From the NCBI GenBank assembly GCA_043747835.1, contig JAYTOK010000025.1:1-64000 (forward strand): 64,000 nucleotides of DNA, given 5' to 3'. The notes under the pieces were generated by a model that worked only from the letters and a program-made list of their open reading frames with translations, was not told where the DNA came from and ran no database searches. Of this stretch, positions 1 through 9,026 are shown one piece after another (within the stretch, counting starts at the first letter, position 1; each line of letters opens with the position of its first letter). The translations under genes were made by a program, and so were the position numbers. Origin of the DNA: CADEED01 sp043747835 (lineage in GTDB: Bacteria; Pseudomonadota; Gammaproteobacteria; Steroidobacterales; Steroidobacteraceae).

Positions 1-462
1 CCCGAGATGGTCTGGTTGAACCGCTTCGACATCGTCGTGCCCGTTGTTTTCGCCACGAGTCTCTTTTTGCTCGGCCGCTATTTAGAAACGGCAGTGCCCG
101 GCCTCGGCACCAGTGGCGCCCAGCTGCTCGTGTGGGGCTTCTTCATCAGCACCACCGTCCTCTTTCACGGCACGGCCTCGATCAACTCCTTCACCCACCT
201 CTGGGGCAACCGCCGCTTTAACACCACCGACGACTCGCGCAACAGCTTCATCCTCGCGCTCATCACGCTCGGCGAGGGCTGGCACAACAACCACCACCAC
301 TACCCGAGTTCCACGCGGCAGGGTTTCTACTGGTGGGAAATCGACATCACCTACTACGGTCTCAAGATGATGTCCTGGCTCGGAATCGTCTGGGACCTGA
401 AGCCCGTTCCGGTGTCAATGCGTGATCACCACCCCCGACGCATCGGCGGCCCGCGCGCGTAG
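1..462 (+). CDS. Acyl-CoA/fatty acid desaturase, C-terminal part
   Basis: Membrane-bound di-iron desaturase that introduces a double bond into fatty acyl chains. The reading frame is open at the left edge, so the start and the first histidine boxes lie outside the window. Visible are two hydrophobic stretches (residues about 10-27 and 40-55 of this part) and the last histidine box GEGWHNNHHHYPSS, typical of the stearoyl-CoA/delta-9 desaturase family. The C-terminus after the final WEIDITYYG segment has the expected length. The next genes modify membrane fatty acids (cfa operon), which fits a membrane lipid role. The exact regiospecificity cannot be told from this fragment. Confidence 0.9.
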   Translation, partial: PEMVWLNRFDIVVPVVFATSLFLLGRYLETAVPGLGTSGAQLLVWGFFISTTVLFHGTASINSFTHLWGNRRFNTTDDSRNSFILALITLGEGWHNNHHHYPSSTRQGFYWWEIDITYYGLKMMSWLGIVWDLKPVPVSMRDHHPRRIGGPRA

Positions 463-561
463 TCGCGTGGGAGGCGTCCTCGCCTCCAAACCCTTGAATC
501 CCCTGCATCCGTTCCCGGCGAACGGACGTAAGACCTGGCACGTTCAGCTAGAGTCATTGCC

Positions 562-1854
562 ATGCGCGTTGCGGTCGTCGGATCAGGGATTTCGGGTTTG
601 GTCGTCGCCTCGCGGCTGCACCGCGAGCACGAGGTCACCGTGTTCGAATCGGGCGCCCACGTGGGTGGCCACACGAACACCGTCGACGTCGTCTGGGAAG
701 GCCGCCACTACGCCATCGACACTGGCTTCATCGTCTTCAACGACTGGACCTACCCGCGTTTCATCTCGCTGCTGAAGGAACTCGGCGTTTCGTTTCAGAG
801 CTCGAACATGAGCTTCTCGTTGCGCGACGAACGCACGGGTCTCGAATACAACGGCACGTCGGTGAACTCGTTGTTCGCGCAGCGTCGCAATGTCTTTCGT
901 CCTTCGTTCCTCTGGATGATCCGCGACATCCTGCGGTTCAACAAAAACTGCCGCGCGTTGCTCGCAGGCACTGACGACTCTCTGACTCTCGGCGACTATC
1001 TCGATCGCGAAGGCTATTCGCGCGTGTTTCGCGAGCAATACATCGTGCCCATGGGCATGTCGATCTGGTCCGCGACGGAACGCGCGATGCTGTCGTTCCC
1101 CGCGCGCTTCTTCGTCGAGTTCTTCGACAAGCACGGCTTCCTCAACGTGGACAACCGGCCGGTATGGCAGGCGGTCACGGGCGGCTCGCGCGAATACGTG
1201 CGCAAGCTCGCGGAACCCTTCCGTGCGTCGATTCGCCTGAACACGCCGGTCGTCGGCGTCCGGCGCGACGCGGCCGGCGTCACCGTGCGCAGCTCCGGGA
1301 ACGGCGCGGAGCGGTTCGATCGCGTCGTCTTCGCGTGCCACAGCGATCAGGCGCTGCGCATCCTCGAGGACGCCACAGGCGCGGAGCGCTCGATTCTCGG
1401 CGCCTTCCCCTATCAGGAAAATCTCGCGGTGCTGCATACCGACGAGCGCCTGCTGCCGCGAACGCGGCTCGCGCGTGCGGCCTGGAACTTTCACCTGCTC
1501 GGAACCCGGGACAACCGCGACCGCGATCGCGTCGCTCTGACCTACGACATGAACGTGCTGCAATCGCTCGATGCGCCGGTCAAGTTCCTCGTCACGCTCA
1601 ATCGCGAAGCCGACATCCATCCGTCGAAAATCCTGCGCACCATCAACTACCATCATCCTGTCTACCTGCCGGCCGGCGTCGCCGCGCAGAAGCGGCGCGC
1701 GGAGATCAGCGGCGTGAACCGCACCGCGTATTGCGGCGCGTACTGGCGCTACGGTTTCCACGAAGACGGCGTGGTCAGCGCGGAGTGGGCGCTGCAAGAC
1801 CTCGCGCGCATGATCGGCGATCGTGAATCCAGCGCGCGTGCCATTGCCGTATGA
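562..1854 (+). CDS. FAD/NAD-binding amine oxidoreductase of the cfa operon
   Basis: A 430-residue flavoprotein. It starts with an FAD-binding Rossmann motif (VGSGISGL, residues 6-13) followed by the acidic strand end VTVFE and a GGHTNTV segment, typical of predicted NAD/FAD-binding proteins of the amine-oxidase superfamily. It is the first gene of an operon with DUF1365 and cyclopropane synthase genes, an arrangement seen in many proteobacteria, where this gene is thought to take part in modifying membrane fatty acids. Its reaction is not established. The ATG of the next gene overlaps its TGA (ATGA), suggesting translational coupling. Confidence 0.9.
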   Translation: MRVAVVGSGISGLVVASRLHREHEVTVFESGAHVGGHTNTVDVVWEGRHYAIDTGFIVFNDWTYPRFISLLKELGVSFQSSNMSFSLRDERTGLEYNGTSVNSLFAQRRNVFRPSFLWMIRDILRFNKNCRALLAGTDDSLTLGDYLDREGYSRVFREQYIVPMGMSIWSATERAMLSFPARFFVEFFDKHGFLNVDNRPVWQAVTGGSREYVRKLAEPFRASIRLNTPVVGVRRDAAGVTVRSSGNGAERFDRVVFACHSDQALRILEDATGAERSILGAFPYQENLAVLHTDERLLPRTRLARAAWNFHLLGTRDNRDRDRVALTYDMNVLQSLDAPVKFLVTLNREADIHPSKILRTINYHHPVYLPAGVAAQKRRAEISGVNRTAYCGAYWRYGFHEDGVVSAEWALQDLARMIGDRESSARAIAV

Positions 1855-2669
1855 ATGACATGCGAAGTGCGTTGTACACGGGAACGATTCAGCACCGGCG
1901 GTTCGGGCCGGCCCGGAACTCGTTTCGTTACCGCATCTTCATGAGCTACATCGACCTCGCCGAGACCGGCGAACTGTTCAGAGGCCGCTGGCTCTGGTCG
2001 GCGCGACGCCCGAACTTCGCCTGGTTTCGTCGCGCGGATTTTCTCGGCCCGGCCCATGTGCCGCTCGACGTCGCGGTACGCGATCTCGTCGAGCAGCGCA
2101 CGCGACTCAGACCCACGGGCCCGATCCGCCTGCTGACACACCTGCGGTTCTTCGGTTTCAGCTTCAATCCCGTGAGCTTCTACTACGTCTTCGACGAGCA
2201 CGACACACACGTCGAGACCATCGTCGCCGAGATCACCAACACGCCGTGGAAAGAACGGCACGCGTATGTGTTGCCGGTGGCCGATGCCAAACGCAGCGGC
2301 AAGCAGGCGTGGCGTTACAGCTTCGAGAAGAAATTCCACGTCTCGCCGTTCATGCCGATGGACATGCGCTACGAGTGGAGCTTCGGCACGCCCGGCGAGG
2401 GCCTGCACGTGCACATGGAAAATCATCACGCGGAGAGCGGTCGCGACGGCGACGCCGTTTTCGATGCCACGCTGAATCTCGAGCGCGTGCCGATGACGGC
2501 CGGCGCGCTCGCGCGAGCGCTGCTGCGCTTTCCGCTGATCCCCTTGCAGGTCGTCACCCTCATCCACTGGCAGGCGCTCAGGCTCCTGTTGAAGCGCGTG
2601 CCGTTCCACACCCATCCCACGAAGATCGAACCCACACATGAACACCCAGTCGCCCCTGCTCGCCGGTGA
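1851..2669 (+). CDS. DUF1365 family protein
   Basis: 272 residues matching the DUF1365 family, which is almost always encoded beside cyclopropane fatty acid synthase. The N-terminus (SALYTGTIQHRRFGPARNSF) and the central FNPVSFYYVFD motif are characteristic. The biochemical role is unknown; the context implies work on acyl chains with the flanking flavoprotein and Cfa. The start overlaps the preceding stop by 4 bases, and its 3' end overlaps the next coding region by 32 bases, so the three genes look like one translationally coupled unit. Confidence 0.9.
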   Translation: MNDMRSALYTGTIQHRRFGPARNSFRYRIFMSYIDLAETGELFRGRWLWSARRPNFAWFRRADFLGPAHVPLDVAVRDLVEQRTRLRPTGPIRLLTHLRFFGFSFNPVSFYYVFDEHDTHVETIVAEITNTPWKERHAYVLPVADAKRSGKQAWRYSFEKKFHVSPFMPMDMRYEWSFGTPGEGLHVHMENHHAESGRDGDAVFDATLNLERVPMTAGALARALLRFPLIPLQVVTLIHWQALRLLLKRVPFHTHPTKIEPTHEHPVAPARR

Positions 2670-3921
2670 TCTGCAGGCGCCGCCGGCCCGTCCGTCGCTG
2701 CTCGCACGTCTAGGACGACGCCTGCTGCTCAAACAGCTCGCGAAGTTCGAGCACGGCGAGTTGCGCGTGGTCGAGCCGACCGGCGAGCAACACGTCTTCG
2801 GCAGACGTACCGCGGAATACAACATCGGCTGCACGCTCTACATCGACCATCCGCAGTTGTTCGCGGACGCCGCGTTCGGTGGCACGGTCGGCGCGGGCGA
2901 GGCGTACATCCGCGGCCTGTGGCGCAGCGACGACCTCACGAACCTCGTGCGCATCTTCGTCGCGAACCGCGAGCAGATGAACGCGATGGACTCGGGCTGG
3001 TCGTTCGTCAGCCGGCCGCTGCTCAAGCTCTTCCATTGGGCGAATCGCAACAGCAAGAACGGCAGCGCGCGCAACATCGCCGCGCACTACGATCTCGGCA
3101 ACGATCTCTACGAAATCATGCTCGACGAGACGATGGCCTATTCCTGCGCGATTTTCCCGCGCCCGGGTGCGTCGCTCGTCGTCGCGTCCACCGCGAAGTT
3201 CGAGGCTGTCTGCCGCAAGCTCGACCTCAAGGCGACGGACCACGTCGTCGAAATCGGCACGGGTTGGGGCGGCTTCGCGATCCATGCGGTGGAGCGCTAC
3301 GGTTGCCGCGTGACGACGACGACGATTTCCCCGGCGCAGCACGAATACGCGACGAAGAAGATCGCGGCGCGCGGGCTCTCGGACCACATCACCGTGCTGC
3401 TGAAGGACTACCGTGACCTCGACGGGCAATACGACAAGCTCGTCTCGATCGAGATGATCGAGGCGGTCGGCGCGAATTTCATGGACACATATTTCCGGCA
3501 CTGCGCGCGCCTGCTGAAGCCCGAAGGATCGATGCTGCTGCAGGCGATCACGATCCAGGATCAGTTCTACGAACGCGCGCTGAAATCCGTCGACTACATC
3601 CAGCGCTACGTCTTCCCGGGAAGCTTCATCCCGTCGATCGACGCCATCTCGCGCTCGGTGCGCAACGCCACCGACTTCAAGATCTTCCATCTCGAGGACA
3701 TCGGCCCTCACTACGCGCAAACGCTGCGCACGTGGCGCGAACGCTTCTTCCGCAACCTCGCCGCGGTGCGCAAGCTCGGGTACTCCGACAACTTCGTGCG
3801 TCTCTGGGAGTACTACCTCTGCTATTGCGAAGGCGGATTCCTCGAGCGCCAGCTCGGCACCGTGCAGATGCTGCTGACGAAGCCGGCGTGCCGGAGACTG
3901 CCGCTCGCGGGCGGCGCCTGA
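2638..3921 (+). CDS. cfa: Cyclopropane-fatty-acyl-phospholipid synthase
   Basis: SAM-dependent enzyme that methylenates unsaturated acyl chains of membrane phospholipids. At 427 residues it has the usual length: an N-terminal lipid-binding part, then the family signature AHYDLGNDLYEIMLDETMAY and the SAM-binding motif VVEIGTGWGGFAIHA (about residues 202-216), followed by a catalytic region with VSIEMIEAVG. The ATG lies 32 bases inside the DUF1365 gene. The TGA stop forms part of TGATCA, whose other half is the stop of the convergent gene, so the two genes abut with no spacer. Confidence 0.95.
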   Translation: MNTQSPLLAGDLQAPPARPSLLARLGRRLLLKQLAKFEHGELRVVEPTGEQHVFGRRTAEYNIGCTLYIDHPQLFADAAFGGTVGAGEAYIRGLWRSDDLTNLVRIFVANREQMNAMDSGWSFVSRPLLKLFHWANRNSKNGSARNIAAHYDLGNDLYEIMLDETMAYSCAIFPRPGASLVVASTAKFEAVCRKLDLKATDHVVEIGTGWGGFAIHAVERYGCRVTTTTISPAQHEYATKKIAARGLSDHITVLLKDYRDLDGQYDKLVSIEMIEAVGANFMDTYFRHCARLLKPEGSMLLQAITIQDQFYERALKSVDYIQRYVFPGSFIPSIDAISRSVRNATDFKIFHLEDIGPHYAQTLRTWRERFFRNLAAVRKLGYSDNFVRLWEYYLCYCEGGFLERQLGTVQMLLTKPACRRLPLAGGA

Positions 3922-4368
3922 TCAGTCGCGCTTCTGGAACCACGCGTTTGCCGAGGGTGTGAAGAGAAGGACCGCAACCCCGCTCAGGAGCGTCAGCTCC
4001 AGGTAGCGGACGGGCGCACCATACATTGGAATTCCCCCGAAGATCGTCGAAACCATGCTGACGATCTGCAGTAGCACCACGATCGCGATGACGATGCGCG
4101 ACCAGCGCCTGCCCTTCGCAGCCGCACGAATCACCCAGAACGCCACCGCGATGATGAGTACGTAAATGATTGCCAGCGTGACGAGCCCGGCGACGATGCC
4201 GATGCCGCTCGACGTGTAGATGGCTTCGTGGACGCTCACCAATGGGCTCATGAACAGCGCCGCGCACAGCAGCCAGATCGCGAGCGTGACGTTCCTCGGC
4301 CGCGCGGGCCCGACAACGGGCGCATCCGCGACGGCCGCCTGCGGCGGCGAGTACGGGTTGTGGTTCAA
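3922..4368 (-). CDS. Small membrane protein, NPYxPP family, copy A
   Basis: 148 residues with four predicted hydrophobic segments. It begins with the soluble motif NPYSPPQAAV and has a positively charged loop (AAKGRRWSRIV) between membrane helices 2 and 3. Two other genes in this window (ending at 4398 and 40874) share this plan: NPYaPPkA start, a G-K/R-NWARIV loop and four helices. No function is known to me. It lies directly downstream of copy B on the same strand with a 29-base gap, so the two are probably a tandem duplication read as one unit. Confidence 0.75.
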   Translation of the reverse strand: MNHNPYSPPQAAVADAPVVGPARPRNVTLAIWLLCAALFMSPLVSVHEAIYTSSGIGIVAGLVTLAIIYVLIIAVAFWVIRAAAKGRRWSRIVIAIVVLLQIVSMVSTIFGGIPMYGAPVRYLELTLLSGVAVLLFTPSANAWFQKRD

Positions 4369-4397
4369 GCGGCGAGTCTCTGCCTAGCTACCGCGAG

Positions 4398-4868
4398 TCA
4401 CAGCCACTCCTTCATCTCCCGGAACCATGCATTCCCGGGACCCGAGAACAGCAGGATCACGCCCCAGACATTGAGTCCCATCTGGATCGCGTAGAGCGCC
4501 CAGATGACGCCGGGAACCTGCTGTGGCATCGCGAACACCATCAGAACACCCAGGATTCCGAAAATGAAGAACACGAGCTGGACGATTCGCGCCCAGTTCT
4601 TGCCCTTGCCGATCGAACTCAGGATCCACCAGACGATCGCGAGACCGACCACCCAACCGAACACCATGAAGCCGGCGAACATGGCTTTGGGGACGCCCGG
4701 CGTCTCCGTCAGATAGGCGTTCAGGAATCCCGAAACGAAACTGACGGCCACGGCGGCCCACAGGAGTCGCACGGCCCGTGTGACTTCACCGGGACGCGGC
4801 GGCGCCGCTCCGCTCGATACATCGTCGACGGCCGCCTTCGGCGGGGCATAAGGGTTCTTCGCTTCCAT
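4398..4868 (-). CDS. Small membrane protein, NPYxPP family, copy B
   Basis: 156 residues, four hydrophobic helices. The N-terminus MEAKNPYAPPKAAVDDV and the internal GKGKNWARIVQLVFF loop match copy A and the copy at 40874-41320. An AGGAGG-like ribosome binding site (read on the reverse strand, about 4877-4882) supports this start. It is divergent from the flavoprotein gene at 4907, leaving only 38 bases for both promoters. Function unknown; not a recognised transporter. Confidence 0.75.
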   Translation of the reverse strand: MEAKNPYAPPKAAVDDVSSGAAPPRPGEVTRAVRLLWAAVAVSFVSGFLNAYLTETPGVPKAMFAGFMVFGWVVGLAIVWWILSSIGKGKNWARIVQLVFFIFGILGVLMVFAMPQQVPGVIWALYAIQMGLNVWGVILLFSGPGNAWFREMKEWL

Positions 4869-4906
4869 GTAATCAACCTCCTAGTTGTCGCGATACTATC
4901 TCTGCT

Positions 4907-6331
4907 GTGCTCGACACGACTTCCCTGACACACCAATTGCGCGCCCTGGTCGACGACGCGGGATTGATCACCGACCCCGCCCGCACGGCGCCCATGTTAC
5001 GCGACCATCGCGCGCAGTACCGTGGCCACGCCCTCGCGGTCCTGGCTCCCGCGGACACCGCGGCGGTCGCGCGCGTGCTCGCCTTCTGCAATCAGCACCG
5101 CATCGGCGTCGTCCCGCAGGGCGGCAACACCGGCTACTGCGGTGGCGCGACGCCGGATGCGTCCAGCAGCCAGGTTCTCCTCTCGCTCGCGCGCCTCGAC
5201 CGCGTGCGCGCGATCGACGCCGCTAACTACACGCTGACGGCGGAAGCCGGCTGCATCCTCGCGAACCTGCAGACCGCGGCCGCCGGCGCCGATCGTTACC
5301 TGCCGTTGTCGCTCGGTGCCGAGGGCAGCTGCCTGCTGGGCGGCAACCTCTCGACCAATGCCGGCGGCCTCAACGTGATCCGTTACGGCATGGCGCGCGA
5401 GCTCGTGCTCGGACTCGAAGTGGTCCTGCCGGACGGCCGCGTGCTCGAGACGCTGACCGGCCTGCGCAAGGACAACACCGGCTACGACATCAAGTCGCTG
5501 TTCCTCGGCGCGGAGGGCACGCTCGGCGTGATCACCGCCGCGTGTATCAAACTCTATCCGGCGCTACGCTCGCGCGCGACCGCCTTCGCGGCCGTGCGCG
5601 ACCCCGACGCGGCGATCGAACTGTTGTCGGCATTGCGTGGCGCCAGCGGCGATTGCGTGAGCTCCTTCGAGCTCATCCCGCGCGTCGCCGTCGAGCTCAC
5701 GACGCGCCACATTCCCGGTGTCGTCGATCCCTTGCCGGCCGGGTCGGCGTGGTACGTGCTGTGCGAGTTGTCGTCCTCGCGTCCGGACGAACCGCTCGAC
5801 GCCTTGCTCGAGAAGGCGCTGACGCAGGCGCACGACGCCGGCTGGGTCACCGACGCGAGCGTCGCGATCGACGAACGTCAGCGCGACGCCTTCTGGCGAC
5901 TGCGCGAATCCATCCCCGAGTCGCAGCGCAAGGAGGGCGCGAACATCAAGCACGACATCTCGGTGCCGGTGTCGCAGGTGCCGCGCTTCATCGAGGTCGC
6001 GGGCGGCTGGGTCGAGCGCAATGTGCCGCAGGGCGTGCTCTGCGCGTACGGACATCTCGGCGACGGAAACCTGCACTTCAACATCAATCAGCGCGCCGGC
6101 ACGACAGCGGCGCAACTGCTGGCGGTCGAGCCGAAGGCGAAGCGTGCGATCCACGACCTCGTCAAGGATTTCGGCGGCAGCTTCTCCGCAGAACACGGCA
6201 TCGGGCAGTTGAAGGTGTTCGAGCTCGAACGCTACGCGAATCCGCTCGAGCTCGAGCTCATGCAACGCGTGAAGCACGCGTTCGATCCGAACGGGATCAT
6301 GAACCCCGGGAAGGTTCTGAAGCGCGCTTAG
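4907..6331 (+). CDS. FAD-linked oxidase, D-2-hydroxyglutarate/D-lactate dehydrogenase type
   Basis: 474-residue flavoprotein of the GlcD/D2HGDH class that oxidises D-2-hydroxyacids. The N-terminal FAD_binding_4 domain contains PQGGNTGYCGG and the following GGNLSTNAGGLNV. The C-terminal FAD-oxidase domain contains YGHLGDGNLHFNI (metal and substrate site) and FSAEHGIGQLK near the end, as in D-2-hydroxyglutarate dehydrogenases. It starts with GTG. Downstream at 6982 is a gene resembling L-2-hydroxyglutarate oxidase, so the two may clear both enantiomers of 2-hydroxyglutarate. D-lactate or another 2-hydroxyacid remains possible. Confidence 0.85.
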   Translation: MLDTTSLTHQLRALVDDAGLITDPARTAPMLRDHRAQYRGHALAVLAPADTAAVARVLAFCNQHRIGVVPQGGNTGYCGGATPDASSSQVLLSLARLDRVRAIDAANYTLTAEAGCILANLQTAAAGADRYLPLSLGAEGSCLLGGNLSTNAGGLNVIRYGMARELVLGLEVVLPDGRVLETLTGLRKDNTGYDIKSLFLGAEGTLGVITAACIKLYPALRSRATAFAAVRDPDAAIELLSALRGASGDCVSSFELIPRVAVELTTRHIPGVVDPLPAGSAWYVLCELSSSRPDEPLDALLEKALTQAHDAGWVTDASVAIDERQRDAFWRLRESIPESQRKEGANIKHDISVPVSQVPRFIEVAGGWVERNVPQGVLCAYGHLGDGNLHFNINQRAGTTAAQLLAVEPKAKRAIHDLVKDFGGSFSAEHGIGQLKVFELERYANPLELELMQRVKHAFDPNGIMNPGKVLKRA

Positions 6332-6334
6332 CGC

Positions 6335-6967
6335 TCAGCGCGTCGCCGTCTCCACGAGCTGCACGATGGTTCCGTCCGGCGCGCGGATGGCCATCGTCTT
6401 GTGGTCGCCGAGATACGGAGTCGTGATTCCAACGGCATCGTAGATCACGGCGATGCCGTTCTCGCGCAGATGCTTGCTCGCCTCGACCACGCTCGGCACC
6501 ACGAACGTCCACGCCCGCACGCGCAATTCCGGCGCGCCCGCGAACTCGGCCGGCCACTTGGGAACTTCCGTGCCTAGCACGTTCCGATAGAAGCTGCGCT
6601 CGCTGTGGTCGTCGGCCCCGATGCCGCGCGCCGCGAGCGGCATCTCGAGCATGCGCAGATCCGGACTTTCCCCCGGCGCCTCGAACATCCTGGCGTTTTC
6701 CGCGACGGGTGCTGGCACGTCCCAGAGCGATGCTTCGACACGCACCGAGGCGGGATAGTTAGGCCGGAGCGGGAGCGCCGAATAGCCCGCGGCCAGCGCA
6801 AGCTCCTGCGCGCGCGACGAATCACCGACGATCGTGACGGTGTGCAGCTTCCCCTGGATGAGTGGCGGGTTCTGGATCCGCGACCAGGGATCGGGGGAAT
6901 CGGAGCACGCGGCCAGAAGAAGAAGAAGAACGAGCGGCACGCTCCAGCGAAAGTGGCGAATTGGCAT
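6335..6967 (-). CDS. VOC-fold (glyoxalase-like) lipoprotein
   Basis: 210 residues. A signal peptide ends in a lipobox (LLLAAC, Cys about residue 21), so it is predicted to be lipid-anchored in the envelope. The rest looks like two vicinal-oxygen-chelate modules: LHTVTIVG near residue 41 and a second half ending GDHKTMAIRAPDGTIVQLVE. An exported VOC protein is unusual, and no catalytic set can be assigned safely. It is convergent with the upstream flavoprotein (3-base gap) and divergent from the gene at 6982 (14 bases). Confidence 0.7.
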   Translation of the reverse strand: MPIRHFRWSVPLVLLLLLAACSDSPDPWSRIQNPPLIQGKLHTVTIVGDSSRAQELALAAGYSALPLRPNYPASVRVEASLWDVPAPVAENARMFEAPGESPDLRMLEMPLAARGIGADDHSERSFYRNVLGTEVPKWPAEFAGAPELRVRAWTFVVPSVVEASKHLRENGIAVIYDAVGITTPYLGDHKTMAIRAPDGTIVQLVETATR

Positions 6968-6981
6968 GATAGATTGAGTAT

Positions 6982-8082
6982 ATGGCGGACCGGGTCGAGT
7001 GCGTCGTGGTGGGTGCGGGAGTCGTCGGGCTCGCGGTGGCGCGCGCGCTGGCGCTCGCCGGCCGCGAGGTCCTGCTGCTCGAAGCGGAGTCGCAACCGGG
7101 CACGATCACCTCGGCGCGCAACAGCGGCGTCATCCATGCCGGCCTCTACTACGCCCCCGGCAGCTTCAAGGCGCGTTTCTGCGTCGCGGGCAATCGCGCG
7201 CTCTACCGCTACTGCAACGACCGCGGCATCGAGCACCGCAATTGCGGAAAACTCATCGTCGCGAACGGCGACGAGGAAGAGCAGGTGCTGCTGCATCTGC
7301 TCGAGCGCGCGCACCTGAACGACGTCGACGGTGTGCGTCTGATCCCGGGCACCGAAGCGCAGAAGCTCGAGCCCGAGGTCCGCAGCACCGCCGCCCTGCT
7401 CTGCCCGACCAGCGGCATCCTCGATCAGCATCCCTACATGCTCGCGCTGGAAGGCGATCTGCAGAACGCGGGTGGCACGCTGGTCTGCGAGTGTCGCGTC
7501 GAGAGCATTTCGCGGCTGAGCGATGGATTTCTCGTGAAGACTGGCGGTGAGGCGGCAACGGAAATCGAGGCGCGGTTCGTCGTGAACAGCGCGGGCCTGG
7601 GCGCGGTGGATCTTCTCGGCCGCATCGAAGGCTACCCCGCCGCGCGCATCCCGACGCTGCATCTCGGCCGCGGCAACTACTTCACGGTCGCCGCGCGCTC
7701 ACCGTTCAAACACCTCATCTACCCGGTGCCGCACGCCGCGGGACTCGGCATCCACGCGACGCTCGATCTCGGGCGCCGCGTGCGCTTCGGCCCCGATGTC
7801 GAGTGGATAGACAGGATCGACTACTCCGTCAACGCCGCGCGCGCGCCATTGTTCTACGATGCGATCCGCCGCTACTGGCCGGGGCTCGCCGACGGCGCGC
7901 TCATGCCGGACTACACCGGCATCCGTCCAAAGCTGCACGGGCCGGGCGAGCCGCAGCCGGACTTCCGCATCGAATCCGTCGCCGACCACGGCATCTCAGG
8001 CCTCGTGAACCTGCTGGGCATCGAGAGCCCCGGGCTCACGTCCTCGCTCGCGATCGGTGACTACGCCGCGTCGTTCGCCTAA
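6982..8082 (+). CDS. lhgO: L-2-hydroxyglutarate oxidase-like FAD enzyme
   Basis: 366-residue DAO-family flavoprotein. It starts with VVVGAGVVGLAVARAL (FAD-binding GxGxxG, residues about 6-21), then RNSGVIHAGLYYAPGSFKA, the signature of the LhgO/L2HGDH family, and ends with a second FAD-contact motif NLLGIESPGLTSSL. Members oxidise L-2-hydroxyglutarate to 2-oxoglutarate at the membrane and pass electrons to quinone. Pairing with the D-specific type enzyme at 4907 supports this role. Only 14 bases separate its ATG from the divergent lipoprotein gene, so its promoter must overlap that coding region. Confidence 0.85.
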   Translation: MADRVECVVVGAGVVGLAVARALALAGREVLLLEAESQPGTITSARNSGVIHAGLYYAPGSFKARFCVAGNRALYRYCNDRGIEHRNCGKLIVANGDEEEQVLLHLLERAHLNDVDGVRLIPGTEAQKLEPEVRSTAALLCPTSGILDQHPYMLALEGDLQNAGGTLVCECRVESISRLSDGFLVKTGGEAATEIEARFVVNSAGLGAVDLLGRIEGYPAARIPTLHLGRGNYFTVAARSPFKHLIYPVPHAAGLGIHATLDLGRRVRFGPDVEWIDRIDYSVNAARAPLFYDAIRRYWPGLADGALMPDYTGIRPKLHGPGEPQPDFRIESVADHGISGLVNLLGIESPGLTSSLAIGDYAASFA

Positions 8083-8092
8083 AGTCGAACGC

Positions 8093-9022
8093 ATGCAACC
8101 CCGAATCGTCGCGCTCGCGCTCAGCGCGTTCCTCGCCAGCGCCTGCGGCAAGCAGGAAACGCCACCACCCCAACCCGTTCCGCCGCCGGCCGCCGCCGAG
8201 CAGGGTGAACCCATCGCCGGCACGCCGCGCATCGTCGTCGCCGCGGATGGCGTGCACGTGCAGTACCGCGTGTATGGCAGCGGCGAACCCGCGATCGTGC
8301 TCATCCACGGCTGGTCCTGCGACTCGAACTATTGGCGTGCGCAGGTACCTGAGCTCGCGAAGAAGTACACCGTCGTGACCGTCGATCTCGCCGGCCATGG
8401 CGGCACCGACGGCAATCGCAGCGAGTGGACGATGGCGCGCTTCGGGCAGGACGTCGCCGCCGCCGTCGCGGCCGTGCCCAACGAAAAGCTCATCCTCGTC
8501 GGGCATTCGATGGGCGGCCCCGTCGCGCTCGAAGCCGCGCGCCTGCTCAAGAGCCGCGTCATCGGCATCATCGGCGTGGACACGTTCAAGTCGATCGGCG
8601 CGCCGCCGCCGAGCAAGGCGCAGATCGACGCGATCATGAAGAAGTTCGAGGCGGACTTCATCGGCCAGACCCGCTCGATAGTGACCACGCATTTCTTCGC
8701 GCCCGGCGCGAACGAGGATCTGAAACGCAAGATCGCTTACGACATGTCGCTGTCGCCGCCGCGTGTGGGTATTCCGTCGATGCGCGCTGTCTTGGAGTAC
8801 GAGATCACCGCGCCGCTCAAGGACATCTCCGTGCCCATCGTCGCGATCAACTCGAACCTGGGCGAGCCGGTCAACGAGGCGCGTATCCGCAAGGTGCTGC
8901 CGAAATTCCGGCAAGTCACGCTCGAGGGCACCGGTCATTTCCTCATGATGGAAGCGCCGGCGCGCTTCAATCCCGTGCTGCAGAGCGAGATCGAAGGGAT
9001 GCTCGCCGGCGCCGGCCGGTAG
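8093..9022 (+). CDS. Alpha/beta hydrolase lipoprotein
   Basis: 309 residues. The start at the second possible ATG gives a clean signal peptide with a lipobox (FLASACG). The alpha/beta-hydrolase fold shows an oxyanion-side motif LIHGWSCDSNYW, the nucleophile elbow VGHSMGG and the catalytic histidine in EGTGHFLMME. A proline-rich linker (PPPQPVPPPAAAE) separates the lipid anchor from the enzyme. It is probably an esterase or thioesterase in the envelope; the substrate is unknown. It starts 10 bases after lhgO and may be co-transcribed. Confidence 0.8.
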   Translation: MQPRIVALALSAFLASACGKQETPPPQPVPPPAAAEQGEPIAGTPRIVVAADGVHVQYRVYGSGEPAIVLIHGWSCDSNYWRAQVPELAKKYTVVTVDLAGHGGTDGNRSEWTMARFGQDVAAAVAAVPNEKLILVGHSMGGPVALEAARLLKSRVIGIIGVDTFKSIGAPPPSKAQIDAIMKKFEADFIGQTRSIVTTHFFAPGANEDLKRKIAYDMSLSPPRVGIPSMRAVLEYEITAPLKDISVPIVAINSNLGEPVNEARIRKVLPKFRQVTLEGTGHFLMMEAPARFNPVLQSEIEGMLAGAGR

Positions 9023-9026
9023 TTGC

